A model generated the notes under the pieces. It was not told the DNA's origin, did no database searches, and worked only from the letters and a program-made list of their open reading frames with translations. From assembly GCF_033568475.1 (NCBI RefSeq), contig NC_133123.1:59837522-59901521 (forward strand): a DNA stretch of 64,000 nucleotides, given 5' to 3'. Position 1 is the first letter of the stretch, and each line of letters begins with the position of its first letter. A program made the translations under genes and the position numbers. The DNA comes from Henckelia pumila (Eukaryota; Streptophyta; Magnoliopsida; Lamiales; Gesneriaceae). Positions 33,264 to 45,489 of this stretch are shown here, piece after piece.

Positions 33264-36080
33264 TTTCCTCCCCTCTAAGGAATGATTTCGTCCTCGAAAT
33301 CGCATTCGATCTGACTGCTGATTCTCGTAAGCTGTATAGCTGACTGAAGTAATACTGACTTGAATTCTCTGAGCTTTCGATATCTATTCTGATATCTTCT
33401 CTTCTATCGTATCTTAATCTTCTTTCTGATTGCTTTGGCAATATATATAATTACTGAGTCACTTATATCTAATTTGCTCTTTCTCGTGATCTAACTCTGC
33501 ATTAGTTAGTCTGTCTTGCTTACAATCTTATCGACTTCTGTTGTATCAAAATTGAATGAACATACATATTCTAGCTGATATTCTTCAGCCAATGCATATG
33601 GATAACAATTCATCTATCTGACAATTCACGATTGAGTATTAATCAACTAGCTAGATCAAATACTCATAGCTTCTAAAATCTCTTTCTGAACCTAATGATA
33701 CTTGGGAAAGAATTTCTTTTCTGGTCATTCTGTTCAGGATTCAAATCTCTATTTGTTACTCATCTATTAGCTCTGTTAATGCTGCTCTATTCTTATTTTG
33801 TTCGAAACAATCTTCACATTCTCTATCGTTTATTGACTCATATCTGGTCTGATAGCTGATATCTCTGTAAGATTGTTTCAATATAAAGACAATTCTGTGT
33901 TTCTGATCAATCAATCATTAAAATACTGTCTTTATATCTATCAAATAGCTGTCACAGGAATCATAGTAATCACGTGGCAAATAATCAATCAACTAGTACC
34001 GAATCTAGTACTATAGTTCTGAGCATATCCTCGGAAATCTGGATAATCACATCTGATAGTCCACTAATCAGAGGATGATATAATGAAATCTCATACAACC
34101 AAACACTCAGAACATCTGAAAATCAATGCCACAATCTAAAAAACAAATCTAAAGTCTCTATCTTGACAATAGATTTCAATAATTTCTGTAATCTGATCAT
34201 CTTGCTAAATTCATAACCAGTATCTTTTTATGTTTGTATCATGTCTAATACAACATATTCATGAATCTGTCGAAATCTACTACAATGTAAATTGCAAAAT
34301 CATGATAATTCGAGTAGAATAAAACTAAAGTCATTCACAAAGTTGATCTTATTTCATCTTTTATGTAACTAATCTGTTACATAAACCACTTGAGTTCTTC
34401 TTTACTGCGTCTGGTACTGGAATTTTAGTATTGGTAATGTCAAGTCTATCGTATCTGCTTTCATTTCTTTCACCAATACTCATCTCCAAGTAAAGACTAC
34501 ATGTAACTCATACATGTTTAGACAACTGAATGGATATTAAATCTGTTGTCATATGCTTCTTTCAGAATCTAATATTCCATATCTAGAATATCTGACATAA
34601 TCAAACGATTATTCACCGCAAAAATTCATCTGTTCTGCTCTGCTGTCTTATCTCATATCTTAATATAGCATTCTCAATCAATATTCTATTGCTTGATCTA
34701 AGATCAATATTGCTTTTATCTTTCCAAACTAATTCAAGTTTAGCTTGGATCGCAACAATTCTGATCGTTTACGTATCTGTCAAGCATAAATATTCAACAA
34801 GTACAGATCTGTACCCAATAAATCCGATAAATATTCAAAACCCATAAATCTTGCTAATAGTCTGAATCTGAATTTCTATCAGTTACAAGCCAAATTCTTC
34901 AAGATAAACTGAATATTCACATCAAATAATCAAGAATTCTCAAATTTCAAATCAAAGTAACTCGCTCAAGTCAAGGTCACCCAAAATCAAACATTCTGAA
35001 TGACAAAATCTGCACAGTGAAAACAACTCACTTGCATATCAAAACTTAAAGCGAGTAAATCAAATCAGACTCTAGCAAAGGAATAAGAGTCAATCAAAAT
35101 CGATCGAGGTCGAATACAAAAACCTCTGAATCGATAGCAAGAAATGCAAGAATCATGATTTCTATGATGGAATAGCTTCAGCAAAATTGAAGAAAAAGCT
35201 CAACTGTAACTGATTTTTCTTATTCTCTATTGATATGAGTTCATTTATTAATTCTTACTTCTTAGCTGACAATAGTCGAATATACTCTTTTCGACTTAAC
35301 TCATTGTCATAGAATTAATCATCATTTCGGTACTACATAACTCTTTTCTACGCAATCTGCTAGCTGTTTCTGAAGTTCTTAAGTTCATGTAATGCTCTTC
35401 TATATGAGTTGCCATAATACTTTTGTACTAGACACCACTCTATATAGAACTGCATTCATGTCGTAGAAAGGTCGAAATATGTCATTGAACTATGTCTGTA
35501 CATTCTAACCACTGACATAGCTGTCAATTCTAGGTTAATTTTGTACTAATTCAATATATCGACTAGACTTCTACTGACATTCTTCCACGATCATCGTGAT
35601 ATAAACAGTACCGACATAATAGAATTTATTTCTGCAACTCATATCAAATAGATCTCTACTCATTGCTATTGCTGATCTAACTTAATCACTGCACAGAATC
35701 AATCAATTCTTATCTGATACTCAGTTATTGCATTAATATCTATAATGCATATTCAATCTTATTTCCTCAAGTCTGCATTTCATCTTCTCTGTCTAATCAT
35801 TCAAATTCATTTCTTCTACTCAAAGGCAAAAATCTCAGCACATATATCGAATAAAGGCTCATCAGATACAAATTATAGCATAACAAATCACTAATCTATG
35901 ACTGTATATACTATGCAATCAATATATAAGCGGTTAACTAGAATTAACTCACTTACCTATAATATTCTTATCTGATACAACTTGAGCCTCATTTTCTGTA
36001 CTTGCTTATTGCTTATGACATTATCTGTCATTCAAATTTTCTCTTGATCTGTTTCAGCTGGGGGAGTTATGCTTATATGT

Positions 36081-37485
36081 TGGTAGCGCTTATCGTGTAC
36101 GCCCAAATTAACCGACTCAATCAGATAAACAAATTAATGTAGTAGTGTGAGTAGGGATCGTTCCCACGAGAAAAGGGAAATTTAAAAGTGTTCTTTAAAA
36201 GAAAAAGGGGGGTTTTCAAGTTTGGATTAACTACTAAGAAATTTAAGCAACTAAAATTCACTGGCATGCAAAAATTAAATAAAGATTGGAGAAATTCAAT
36301 AGGAGACAAGACTTGGTTTCGGTCAACTACACCATTGATTTCATTCGATCGATCATCGATTATCTAAAAATCTTTAATCACGTTGAATATTCATCATTAG
36401 AAATTAAATTCATGTTTTACCTTAATCTTAATTAACTAGACACAAGCGTTCTAAGATAACCCTTATCAATGAATCAACCCAATACAAGCGATTAGATTTA
36501 AACTCACGATAGCATGCAAACTAGTAAAACTGATAAATCTAGACAACTCATACACAAGTGGATGAATTTAGTCTAGTCAATTATTATCCCTACAATTTCT
36601 AACCTCACAAGCGAACGATTATTAATTGTAGTTGCTTCGTAAATCAGATAATTCGAACAATTACGGGTTCAAACTCTAATTTAGCAGTAGATTATATATA
36701 AGAATTATCAGGTGATCAATCTAATAATCAAGTATACAATCATGAAATAAATCAGAATAATACTTGATACTCAACAATAATCAAACTCTGTAAAACAAAA
36801 ATCTCACGAGTAAATTAATCAAGGGCTTCGTCTTCCTTAACCAAGTATTAAAAATTAGCCAACACAATTCATGAAGAACAAAGTAAAAATTATATGAAAA
36901 GGTGAAATTCTAGAATTCTTAGAAAAAACCTAAGCTTTGCAAGAGATAATAAAATCCGTCTCTCCCCCTCTCGCTGCGTTCTTCCCCAAATTCTCAATAA
37001 TAAAACTCTATCTTGGTAACAAATCGTCCAAAGATAAGCCTAGGAATTAAAAACAAGAGTTTCCAAAACATAAAATTCTTCCAAAAATAAGTCTGTGCGA
37101 CCGATGGGGCGGGCGCTCCATATAGTGGCGCGCGCTCTCAACCTCTACGCTCTTTCATTCCTCAGAATGGCGCGCGCGCTCATTGTTCCTGCGTGGGCGC
37201 TCAGTATCTACGCACTTTCTCCTCTTTTCTTCTCAGCAATGGCGCGGGCGCGCCACTCAGCAGGGCGGGCGCTCCTTGCTCTCGAATTTCTCCTTTTCTT
37301 CAAATCTTTAAGCCTTCAATTATTGATCTTTTCTTCCCTATTTTGCACTTATATCCATCAACTCGATTCCCAAGCCTTGTTTCCTTCATATAACAAAAAA
37401 AACAGAAAAGAGCATAAAATTGACCAATAAAACACAAGAGTCAAGCACAATACTAACAATATAAGCGCATAAAATGCACTTATCA
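36081..37485 (-). repeat. Solo Athila-like LTR, TSD TATGT
   Basis: This is 1405 bp, plus strand TGGTAGCG...CTTATCA, flanked by TATGT at 36076-36080 and 37486-37490. On the minus strand it starts TGATAAGTGCATTTTATG. That matches the start of the Athila-like LTR at 50689 (TGATAAGTACATTTTATA), so the families are related. GC-rich GGCGGGCGCTCC-type inverted repeats lie at about 37095-37275. Confidence 0.9.
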
Positions 37486-38418
37486 TATGTCTTCATCTGC
37501 TGGCGTTTAGACTAAATCAATCTTTGCTGTTGTTGTCACTATCTCTTGCTTCATATCTATACTGCTACGAAAGTTATAGTGAAGGTGATGATCATAGGTT
37601 TTCACAATTACAGAGGCGTGAATAAAAATTCAACTCTGCCTCGTACTACTCATTCATGATTTTGTTCCTCTATTACTGGCTTGAAATCAACTTATGCTTC
37701 TATTCTGCAAAGTCTACTGCTCTATCATCTGTAGCATATACGGAAAGTAACAATTCTGTTTACTTACCTGCCAAACAATTTCAGTACTTCTTCTGGCAAC
37801 TTAACTTCTTGCTAAGTCCTGGAGTTGATATAAAATCAAGCTGATTCTATGTTCATCTGAATATTCTTCTCTTGAACAACTGATCCAGCTCTTCAAATCA
37901 ACTCCTTTCTAGACATAGCATATTCTGTATCTTTCTGAGTTGATGATTCATAGCTTTGGAGTTGTTCAACTAACATACTTCTCAGTGCAATCGGCTCAAA
38001 AACTTACCTCAACACTGTTCTGTTCTATCTGTGGTTCTGTTCTGTCTGAGGTTCTCATGCTATCTGCATAAGCTGTCTTATTCGATAACAGAAGCAATAT
38101 ATATGGAAAAGATTATAACATACAATGTCAGTATAACATACATATAATCTCATGCTTCTGAATAGAACACATGCTTGCAAATTCTCATGCTTTTCACATA
38201 AAACATGCTTAAAACGAATTCACTAACTCAGACATACATCTCAGCATATAAGCATGTAATTCTATCAGTAAAGCAAGCAGTGGTAATCAATACTCATCGT
38301 CGCATACAATTCTGTAAAGCAATTAAAGCATACTCATGCAATACTATCAATGCATGCAACTCAATCTACCCCGCTCAACTTCTATCTTAGTCCAAGACTT
38401 TATGCTCCAAGACTTTAC

Positions 38419-38430
38419 GCTCTGATACCA
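38419..38430 (-). promoter_or_regulatory. Gypsy-3 PBS, tRNA-iMet type
   Basis: The minus strand reads TGGTATCAGAGC, five bases from the LTR end at 38436. The match is perfect although the interior is decayed. Confidence 0.93.
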
Positions 38431-38435
38431 CCTGT

Positions 38436-41298
38436 TGTGGGGACCTCGGGTTGCTAATCTCATCTTAGGGCAATAAACGATTAATTAACAATTAATCAAA
38501 CAATACATGAATAATAAACCAAGAGCTAAATTTTATTTTTTTTTAAAGAAGGCCCCTCGCTCGATCGGGTAAACCTTACCGATCGAGCGAGCACAAAGTA
38601 TAAACCCTCGGGTCTGCAAACATATGGCCTTGCTCGATCGGTTAAACTCTACCAATCGAGCGGGCAAAAAAATCGAATTTTCTGTTTTGGACAAAATGGG
38701 CCTCGCTCGATCGGTTACATTCTACCGATCGAGCGGGCATACCCTGCTCCAAAACTGCAGCTGTTCAACTTCTAAATTTGCTGCTATTTTGGTGCCCTTC
38801 AATCTTTAACATGCTACTAACACAATAAACATGCATTTATAAATAAATCCTAGCATCTAAATACATCAACTCATGAATATAAACTAGGATTTACAGACAC
38901 ATGTACAAGATTCCTTGTCTTCTAACATGTTTATATACAATACATATCAGCTGCTTAAAACCCGAGTCACCACATGCTATGTCTCTTCTTAAGCTATCCA
39001 AGCCAACTCTAGCTTTATCTTGTCCCAACCTGATGCAATGCACACATACAAATAAAGCAACAGCCGGATAACTCCGGTGAGAATAAATCTCAGTATGAAT
39101 AACATGAATATATATCATGAAAGCATATGGAATCTATATGCTATAAAACTCTAAACTCATAAAACATGTAATAACATGTAGATCATAGAATCATCATCGA
39201 CTCTTAATTCTTACACGTAACGATTCATCTAAAGCAATAACACATAAAGCATAATAAAAAATTCATCTCTAGAATGGCATATCACAACATGCTAGCATTT
39301 ATAACTGCATATTCTAAACCATAGAAAACTCTAGGTTAATGCATAAATGCAATGCATGTGCCAAGGAAAAGGCTATCAAATCTGATACCAATAAGCTTAG
39401 TTCTTGGGATCCCGGGGAATAAAATCTTTAACTAACCACCGACTCTCCCAATCGAAGTGGTGTTAAATATCTCAATTCCCCTGACTTTGGTGCAATTATA
39501 GTGAGTCATCTAGCTCTGGATATAAATCTATATTCCGTGCCATGAGTCATCTGACTCTGGAAGTAAATCTAAATTCCATGCCACTCAACTACAGTTCTCC
39601 AAACGTCATATGCACTCTAGGCCATTCTGCCCTCTGTGCTATTCAAGGTAGAGTTCAAGATGAATGCAACACCATCTGGATGCATTAAATCATACATAAG
39701 CTAAAGCAAAATCTTGAACACATCAAGAATATATTTATATGCATGTAAGTAATCAAGGATACCAACAAAAGCAAGTAAATCACATAAGAGCAATGAAACA
39801 ACTAAGTATGTGATTTCAGGATAACTAGAAAACCACCACGTTCTCGAGTTGTTCTACCTGGCAGGAATAATGTCGATTCATACCTTTCATCGCGATTCAA
39901 ACATCTTGAATCTTTTGCAAATGCTGATCAATCTTAAACTAGCCAAATCGATTATACAATTCTGCTCATTTCAATCAGTGCTACTTGAAGGTAGTCTTGC
40001 TTCAACTTCAACACTTCAAGTCATTCGAACTCGAACACGTCGATTCAACTTCGATAATCTTCAATTCAAATCTGAAATAGATTATAACGTATCTAAACAT
40101 CAATTCCAATCTGAATCGATGATTCTTTAAAGCTTATACAATTCAAATCTTGCTAATACGATCGGAATTCAAACCGACGTCGCAACTATTCGAGTCCGAT
40201 AAATATTTCGATTCAAATATCATTATATCTTCATTCTCAACATAATCACATATTCAATTCATCCACAATAACTTGAAGATGAGCTCTAGACATTGAGAAT
40301 GCATAACAATTCAAATTCTTGAACCGGCGGCGTAACGATATGATTTCGAGCTTTCCAAAAGCTTAAACATCAATATGACAATCATATCAATCTCATATCA
40401 TCACCAATTCTACAGATAAATTTCGAAATATGTAGCCCCATAATTTCAGAATTTCAACAATTCTTTCAAAAATCGAAAACATGTTCAAACGACGATCTTT
40501 TCACGATCCGTCTTAAATATGCTATCGTTGTATCTACTAGAACACGTTTATACAATCAAATCTTAATTCTAACAACATTATAAAATTCAAACATGGTAGA
40601 ACTTCATAAAACTTACGTCAAAACGTAGCACTCGGAGCTGTGATCGCAAATATATGTTCAATCGGAAATTCTACCGGGCGGATTGATTTTAATCGGGACT
40701 TGAAGGGACAAAAATTGGCTTTACCCTTTTCTTCCTCCTTCTCGGTTTTCTTGGCTGGGAATTCTGATATCTCACGTGAATGCTAAGACAAAAGAGATAT
40801 ATATTGAACTATTTGCACTTTAGTCCTTGAACTTTGGCCTAATTGCAATTTAGTCCCCGGACAAACGATTTAATTCAATTTCAATCCTAAATAATTTAAG
40901 AATATTAGAATTCAAGTCTAAACTCTAAATATTCTAAAATTAAATATTCTCAAATTAAAATTAAATCATTTCGGACCTTATCGCATTTTAGTCCTTGAAC
41001 TACTCAATATTTGCAAATTGACCCTTGCTCGGATTTCATCCTCAAATTCAATCTGTGATATTTATCATCTTGGAATTCACATCTTAAATTCCATAAATAT
41101 CAATTGCAAATATTTTAAATCTTTTAATTTAAAATTCCGGATATTAAAATCTTAAAATCCAAAAATCCTCAAATTAAATATTTCTGACCCGAAATTGAAA
41201 TCTCTAATTTCCATATTCTTAAATTCATCTTTTCACTTTTATTCGGAATTTAAATATTAAATTCCGTAATTAAGAACTTAATATTTTCGGGCCTTACA
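38436..41298 (-). repeat. Gypsy-3 5' LTR (2863 bp)
   Basis: The minus strand runs TGTAAGGCCCG...GTCCCCACA. It pairs with 30404-33263. The hairpin cassette lies at about 38559-38740. Confidence 0.93.
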
Positions 41299-41303
41299 GT
41301 CAG

Positions 41304-41846
41304 GTTGAGGGTCCTCAGATGATTCAACAGATGATTGATGCAGTAGAGTTGATCCGACGCATGGTTAAGGCAGCCCAGGATCGACAGGCTAGCTAGGCGA
41401 ACACCCACCACAGGCCACTTTATTTTGAGGTAGGAGAGTATGTTTTCTTGCGTGTGTCACCTTTCCGGAAGGTGATGAGGTATGGTCGCAAGGGTAAGCT
41501 GACACCTAGATTTATTGGTCCTTTTGAGATTCTCGAGAAGGTTGGGGATGTGGCTTATCGTCTGGCCTTGCCACCCGATCTTTCGGAGATCCACGATATG
41601 TTCTACGTGTCTTTTTTGAGGCAGTATGTGGCGAACGAGTCGCATATTTTGCATCCAACCAAGGTAAAGGTAGATCGGGATCTATCGTATGTGGAGAAAC
41701 CCCTACGGATTCTTGACAGAAAGGACAAGGTACTTCGTAACAAGCGCATACCATTGGTTATGGTACAATGGCAACGCAGAGGGATAGAGGAAGCTACTTG
41801 GGAGTTGGAAAGCCGGATGTTAGCCGAGCACCCCGAGTTATTTTGA
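41304..41846 (+). pseudogene. Gypsy-2 pol C-terminus with chromodomain-like tail
   Basis: It continues integrase after gypsy-3. There is a stop at about 41394-41396, then an open 132-codon stretch from 41448 with 'FLRVSPFRK'-type sequence upstream, 'PRFIGPFEILEKVGDVAYRL', and the tail 'VMVQWQRRGIEEATWELE' typical of the Tekay group chromodomain-like ends. The stop codon is at 41844-41846. Confidence 0.9.
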
Positions 41847-41956
41847 GATTTTGTACTTCTTTGTATCGAGTTATACTTGTTTAGTTGTAATAAAGAACAT
41901 TTGGTTGGCTATTTATGTTTTCCTCTAAGACTTAAATTTCGAGGACGAAATTTCTT

Positions 41957-41969
41957 AAGTGGGGGAGAA
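41957..41969 (+). promoter_or_regulatory. Gypsy-2 polypurine tract
   Basis: AAGTGGGGGAGAA lies immediately before the 3' LTR start TGTAGTAACC at 41970. It is the plus-strand priming site. Confidence 0.85.
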
Positions 41970-43481
41970 TGTAGTAACCCGCATTTCTAATTAGTGATTA
42001 ATGAGTAATTAATCACTTGATCATGTCTAGATTAAGTAAAACATGATTAAGTAAGTTCCTGTTGGGATAACAGACTTCAAAAATGGATTCAGAACACTCG
42101 AATTAGTTGAATTGGTTCAGCAAGTTTGGACACTCCGAACTGGAGTTCGGAGGATCCGAAGAGGATCGGAGGCTCCGTCGGTGGGATCGGAGGACCCGAA
42201 CAGGGTTTAGGCTTACGTCATCAATTACGTCAGCAAGGTGACATCATGGATGACATCACTGATGGGACTTCAGAGGACCCGAAGTAAAGATCGGACGGTT
42301 CGATCGTGTTCGGACGATCAGAAGTTATGATCGGAGGATCCGAACCAGTTCGGAGGGCCCGAAGCCGAGTTCGGACGGCCCGAACGTCGTCTATAAATTG
42401 AGGAGCTGAGGCTCATTTGTGACTCACACATTTCCTCTCTTATCTCTCAATTCCTAAGCCTTCTAACTCAAATCTAGGGAGATCTAAGCATCCTACGGGG
42501 AATCCGGAAGTGGCTTAGTGATCTAGACATCGTCGCAGAGCTACGGCCTAGTTTTGAGGCTATCGACAGCAAAGGTCTAACGACGGACGCAGGTATAGCT
42601 TTGGCATCCTAAAAATATTTAGGAGTATGCAATAGCTTAATTGAGGCTTTTAGAGCTTAATTGATGATGCATGGATATTTGCATTGTAGTAACAGTAGAC
42701 TGGACTAGTAGGCTTGAAGTCTAGGTCAGTGGAGCTAGGTTTGACCAGCAGTGTTAAAGGTACGTAAGTACTGACCGAGATAGCCGACATGATATATTTT
42801 CTTTTATGTTGCATGAGTATGTGCTATATGTTTTATCATGTTTTAGCATGTTTTACCGTCTTAGCACATACATGATTTTATGTGTGACTGTATCCGGAGA
42901 GATGTGAGTCATTGACAGTCTCCATAGGGAACAATGGTCTTATTTTGGACTCGAGTCAGGTATGACAGTTTCCATATGAGGCTTGTATCCTGTTTTGGAT
43001 TCGGGTCAGGATGGGGTTGGCTCAGCCCTGATATGGAGTATACGAGTACCCCGCGGAGTAGCTCTCTAGCCGGTACTGTATATTCCCGGCGCCATGAGCA
43101 AGTATTTTCACTTGAGTTTTAAATCATCTGTGTGCGCATATTTGTATTTATATCATTGCTTCGTATTGAGCGTTCTAGCTCATGCCCCTGTATTTGGGTA
43201 TCGTGTACCTTGTAGCGGGGCAGGTTTGAGGCTGGACGGTCCAGGCGGCTCTCAGCAGGATTGAGCTTGGGGAGTACGAGGTTGTAGAGGGTAGGGATTT
43301 ATTTACCCTGAACTTTGATTTGGTTGTATAACAGTATTTATACACTTGTGATAGCGTCGGTTGTATTCTGCCGATTGGATTTGTTGTATTTTAATTATCC
43401 GTACTTTACACTTTAAGATTTTATTGCATGCGCTTTTACTATAACTCTGATTAGGTAGTGGATCCGGGTTGGGTCACTACA
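41970..43481 (+). repeat. Gypsy-2 3' LTR, 1512 bp
   Basis: It runs TGTAGTAACCCG...GGGTCACTACA, followed by target copy CTCAT. The palindrome array is at about 42125-42390 and the TATA box at 42392. It aligns fully with 23012-24521. Confidence 0.94.
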
Positions 43482-44797
43482 CTCATGCAGCACAAAATCC
43501 AGAGCTCCCCTCTTCCACCGTGGCCCTTGTCCCTCCGGCCTCCCAGCTTCTCCCACACCCGAGATGGTTGCTGCTCCCGGGATTGAGGTCGTCGCCCCCA
43601 CCCATACAGCTCCCCTTGTGACTGAGCCTTCGCCCCTTCTGCCTCAAAAAAGGAAAGCTGTGGTGGAGCCCGACATGGTCGTTCTAAGCAACCCAGAGGA
43701 GTAAGAACCTCTCTCCCCCTTCTTCTAGCCCCTTGGCCCTTTCTATGAGGCGTCCCATGGCTCCAGTCCTCCCACCACCCGGGACAACATTTTCACGGCT
43801 CAGGCTTCTGGCCAAGGAGTAAGGCTATTGAAGGATGTCCTCACCCCCACCGAACAACAGTACTTATACCGCCAGGGCCCAAATAACAAGTACTTCGAGG
43901 GCACCAATCGGATTTTATCTGTAAGATGCACTCTTTCCATTACTTCTATTATAGCACTTGTATTATCCCTAATCATCTTGTCTGCAGGGTTTACATATGC
44001 TGGTGGAAAGCTACAAATATGACATCCGATTAGGGTGGGTAGAGAAATATCGGGCTCAGATTGAAGCTGAACGGTCCATGGCTGCCTCAGAAATGTATAA
44101 GTAAATGGAGCAAGTCATGGAGATGCTAAGGCAAACCCACGAACAAGTGGTAAGCAGCCTCCGATCTGCTTTAATGATAGCTGAACAAAAACTCCTCGGC
44201 GCCTAACAAAATTTGTCCAAATCGGAGGTCGAGCTTCTCCAAACCCATGGAATCCTTGCCGTCACCACCTCCCAACTAGAAACATCGCAAAATGAGACTG
44301 CGGAAGCCCGGGCCGAAGCAGTAGCTGCTAAAGATAAGGCGGAGAAGGCTGTATCAGCTCTGGAAACGCGCCAGAAGTCGAAGGAAGAGCTCAAGGCCAT
44401 GTTCCTTTCCTCCGCTGAATTCCAAGCAGCTGTAGAGGATAAGTCTTATGCCTTTTTTCAGACCGGCTTCTATAAGTTTTGGGATAAATTTGAAGAAGCC
44501 GGATTGTGGACCTCTGCCAAGGAATTTTTCCCAAACTTGGACAAGGCCATTGACTCTCTTCCTGCTTCAAAAGGGTCCGATGGAGCAGAGACATCTCAAG
44601 AAAATGAGAACTTAGCCACCGGAGGCGATGCTACCCCTTATAATCCAGCAGTTAAGATGTACTCTTGTAATTGGGCTGTGGAACCCCCCCCCCCCCCCCC
44701 CCCGCTTGTAATTTTCTTTCAGTTAATGCAAATGGGTTTCTTCAGTATTCGTATTTTGCTTCAATTGCTTGATATTTTGAATTCCAAATATAAATAG
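43482..44797 (+). pseudogene. Antisense extra ORF of the Tat-like element, 3' part
   Basis: This continues the ORF broken by gypsy-2, in the same frame across the duplicated CTCAT. It has a P/A-rich stretch, then 'RQGPNNKYFEGTNRI'. An apparent intron at 43921-43987 follows, then 'MLVESYKYDIRLGWVEKY' and a long E/A/K-rich coiled-coil segment, and at 44398-44560 'FLSSAEFQAAVEDKSYAFF', typical of these extra ORFs. In-frame stops lie at 43702-43704, 44102-44104 and 44204-44206. A (C)20 run at 44684-44703 lies near the end, and the true stop is uncertain. No biochemical role is known for this family. Confidence 0.72.
43921..43987 (+). other. Apparent intron in the antisense ORF (67 nt)
   Basis: The donor is ATCT|GTAAGATG and the acceptor TTGTCTGCAG|GGT. 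Removing 67 nt (not a multiple of three) joins two open frames in phase 0. Unspliced reading ends at a TGA soon after (44020-44022). Confidence 0.7.
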
Positions 44798-45489
44798 TAG
44801 GTGCTGAGGCTTGGGATCTCCCGGGCTTGGTAAGTGCCAAGGTTTAAAATTCCTTGGGCTTTAGTAAGTGTCGGGGCATGGAACCTCCCGGGCTTTATAG
44901 ATTGTCAGGGGTTAGAGTCCCTTGGGCTCTATAAGTGCCGAGGCATGGAATCTCCCGGAATTTAGTAGGTGCCGGGGCATGGAACCTCCCGGGCTTTAGT
45001 AAGTGACGGGGCATGAAACATCCCGGGCTTTATAGAGTTCCAAGGGTTAGAATCTCTTGGGCTTTGCAAGTGTCGGGGCATGGAATCTCTCGGGCTTTAG
45101 TAGGTGCCGGGGCATGGAACCTCCCGGGCTTTAGTAAGTGCCGGGGCATGGAACCTCCCGGGCTTTATAGAGTGCCAAGGGTTAGAATCCCTTGGGCATT
45201 GCAAGTGTTGGGGCATGAATTCTCCCGGGCTTTATAGGTGCCGGTGCATGGAATCTCCCGGGATTTAGTAGGTGCCAGGGCATGGAACCTCCCGAGCTTT
45301 AGTAAGTGTCGGGGCATGGAACCTCCCGGTCTATATAGAGTGCAAAAGGTTAGAATCCCTTGGGCTTTGCAAGTGCCGGGGTATGGAATCTACTGGGCTT
45401 TATAGGTGCCGGGGCATGGAATCTCCTGGGCTTGGTAGGTGCCAAAGTTTAAAATGTCTTGGTCTTTAGTAAGTACCATGGCATGGAAC
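44797..45489. repeat. Minisatellite between pol and antisense ORF, left block
   Basis: Units of about 31-37 bp of the form GTGCCGGGGCATGGAA + CCTCCCGGGCTTTA alternate with a diverged form (GTGCCAAGGGTTAGAA...). Translated ORFs on both strands repeat with the unit and are not genes. Confidence 0.93.

Larger units (their letters stand above)
33264..38435 (-). pseudogene. Gypsy-3 interior: highly decayed pol traces
   Basis: A purine tract on the minus strand (AGAGGGGAGGAAA, about 33276-33264) is the PPT. Around 34025-34140 the sequence is recognisably the minus-strand integrase region seen in gypsy-1 at 8940-9080, but full of substitutions and indels. No domain can be translated over more than a few residues. 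At 36081-37485 a solo LTR interrupts it. Nothing else of note is seen in these 5.2 kb, which are very AT-rich. Confidence 0.7.
30404..41298 (-). mobile_element. Gypsy-3: LTR element with non-coding interior, TSD GTCAG
   Basis: Two LTRs of about 2.86 kb (30404-33263 and 38436-41298) are flanked by GTCAG at 30399-30403 and 41299-41303. PBS and PPT show minus orientation. The 5.2 kb interior has no long ORF, only traces of gypsy pol. The interior is split by a solo Athila-like LTR. Its LTRs are related to those of gypsy-1. Confidence 0.95.
23012..43481 (+). mobile_element. Gypsy-2: Tekay-like Ty3/gypsy element with nested insertions, TSD CTCAT
   Basis: LTRs at 23012-24521 and 41970-43481 start TGTAGTAACCCG, and the 3' copy ends CACTACA. 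Target-site copies CTCAT are at 23007-23011 and 43482-43486. The order inside is PBS, gag-protease, RT, RNaseH, integrase, chromodomain-like tail and PPT. It is split by a solo copia LTR at 27501-29350 and by gypsy-3 at 30404-41298. The two LTRs differ only by scattered substitutions and one- or few-base indels. It inserted in frame within the antisense ORF of the Tat-like element. Confidence 0.95.

Noticed and set aside
44684..44703. (C)20 run, and (G)18 run at 56195-56212, as functional signals
   Set aside because: Homopolymers are prone to slippage and assembly error; neither lies at a PPT position next to an LTR.
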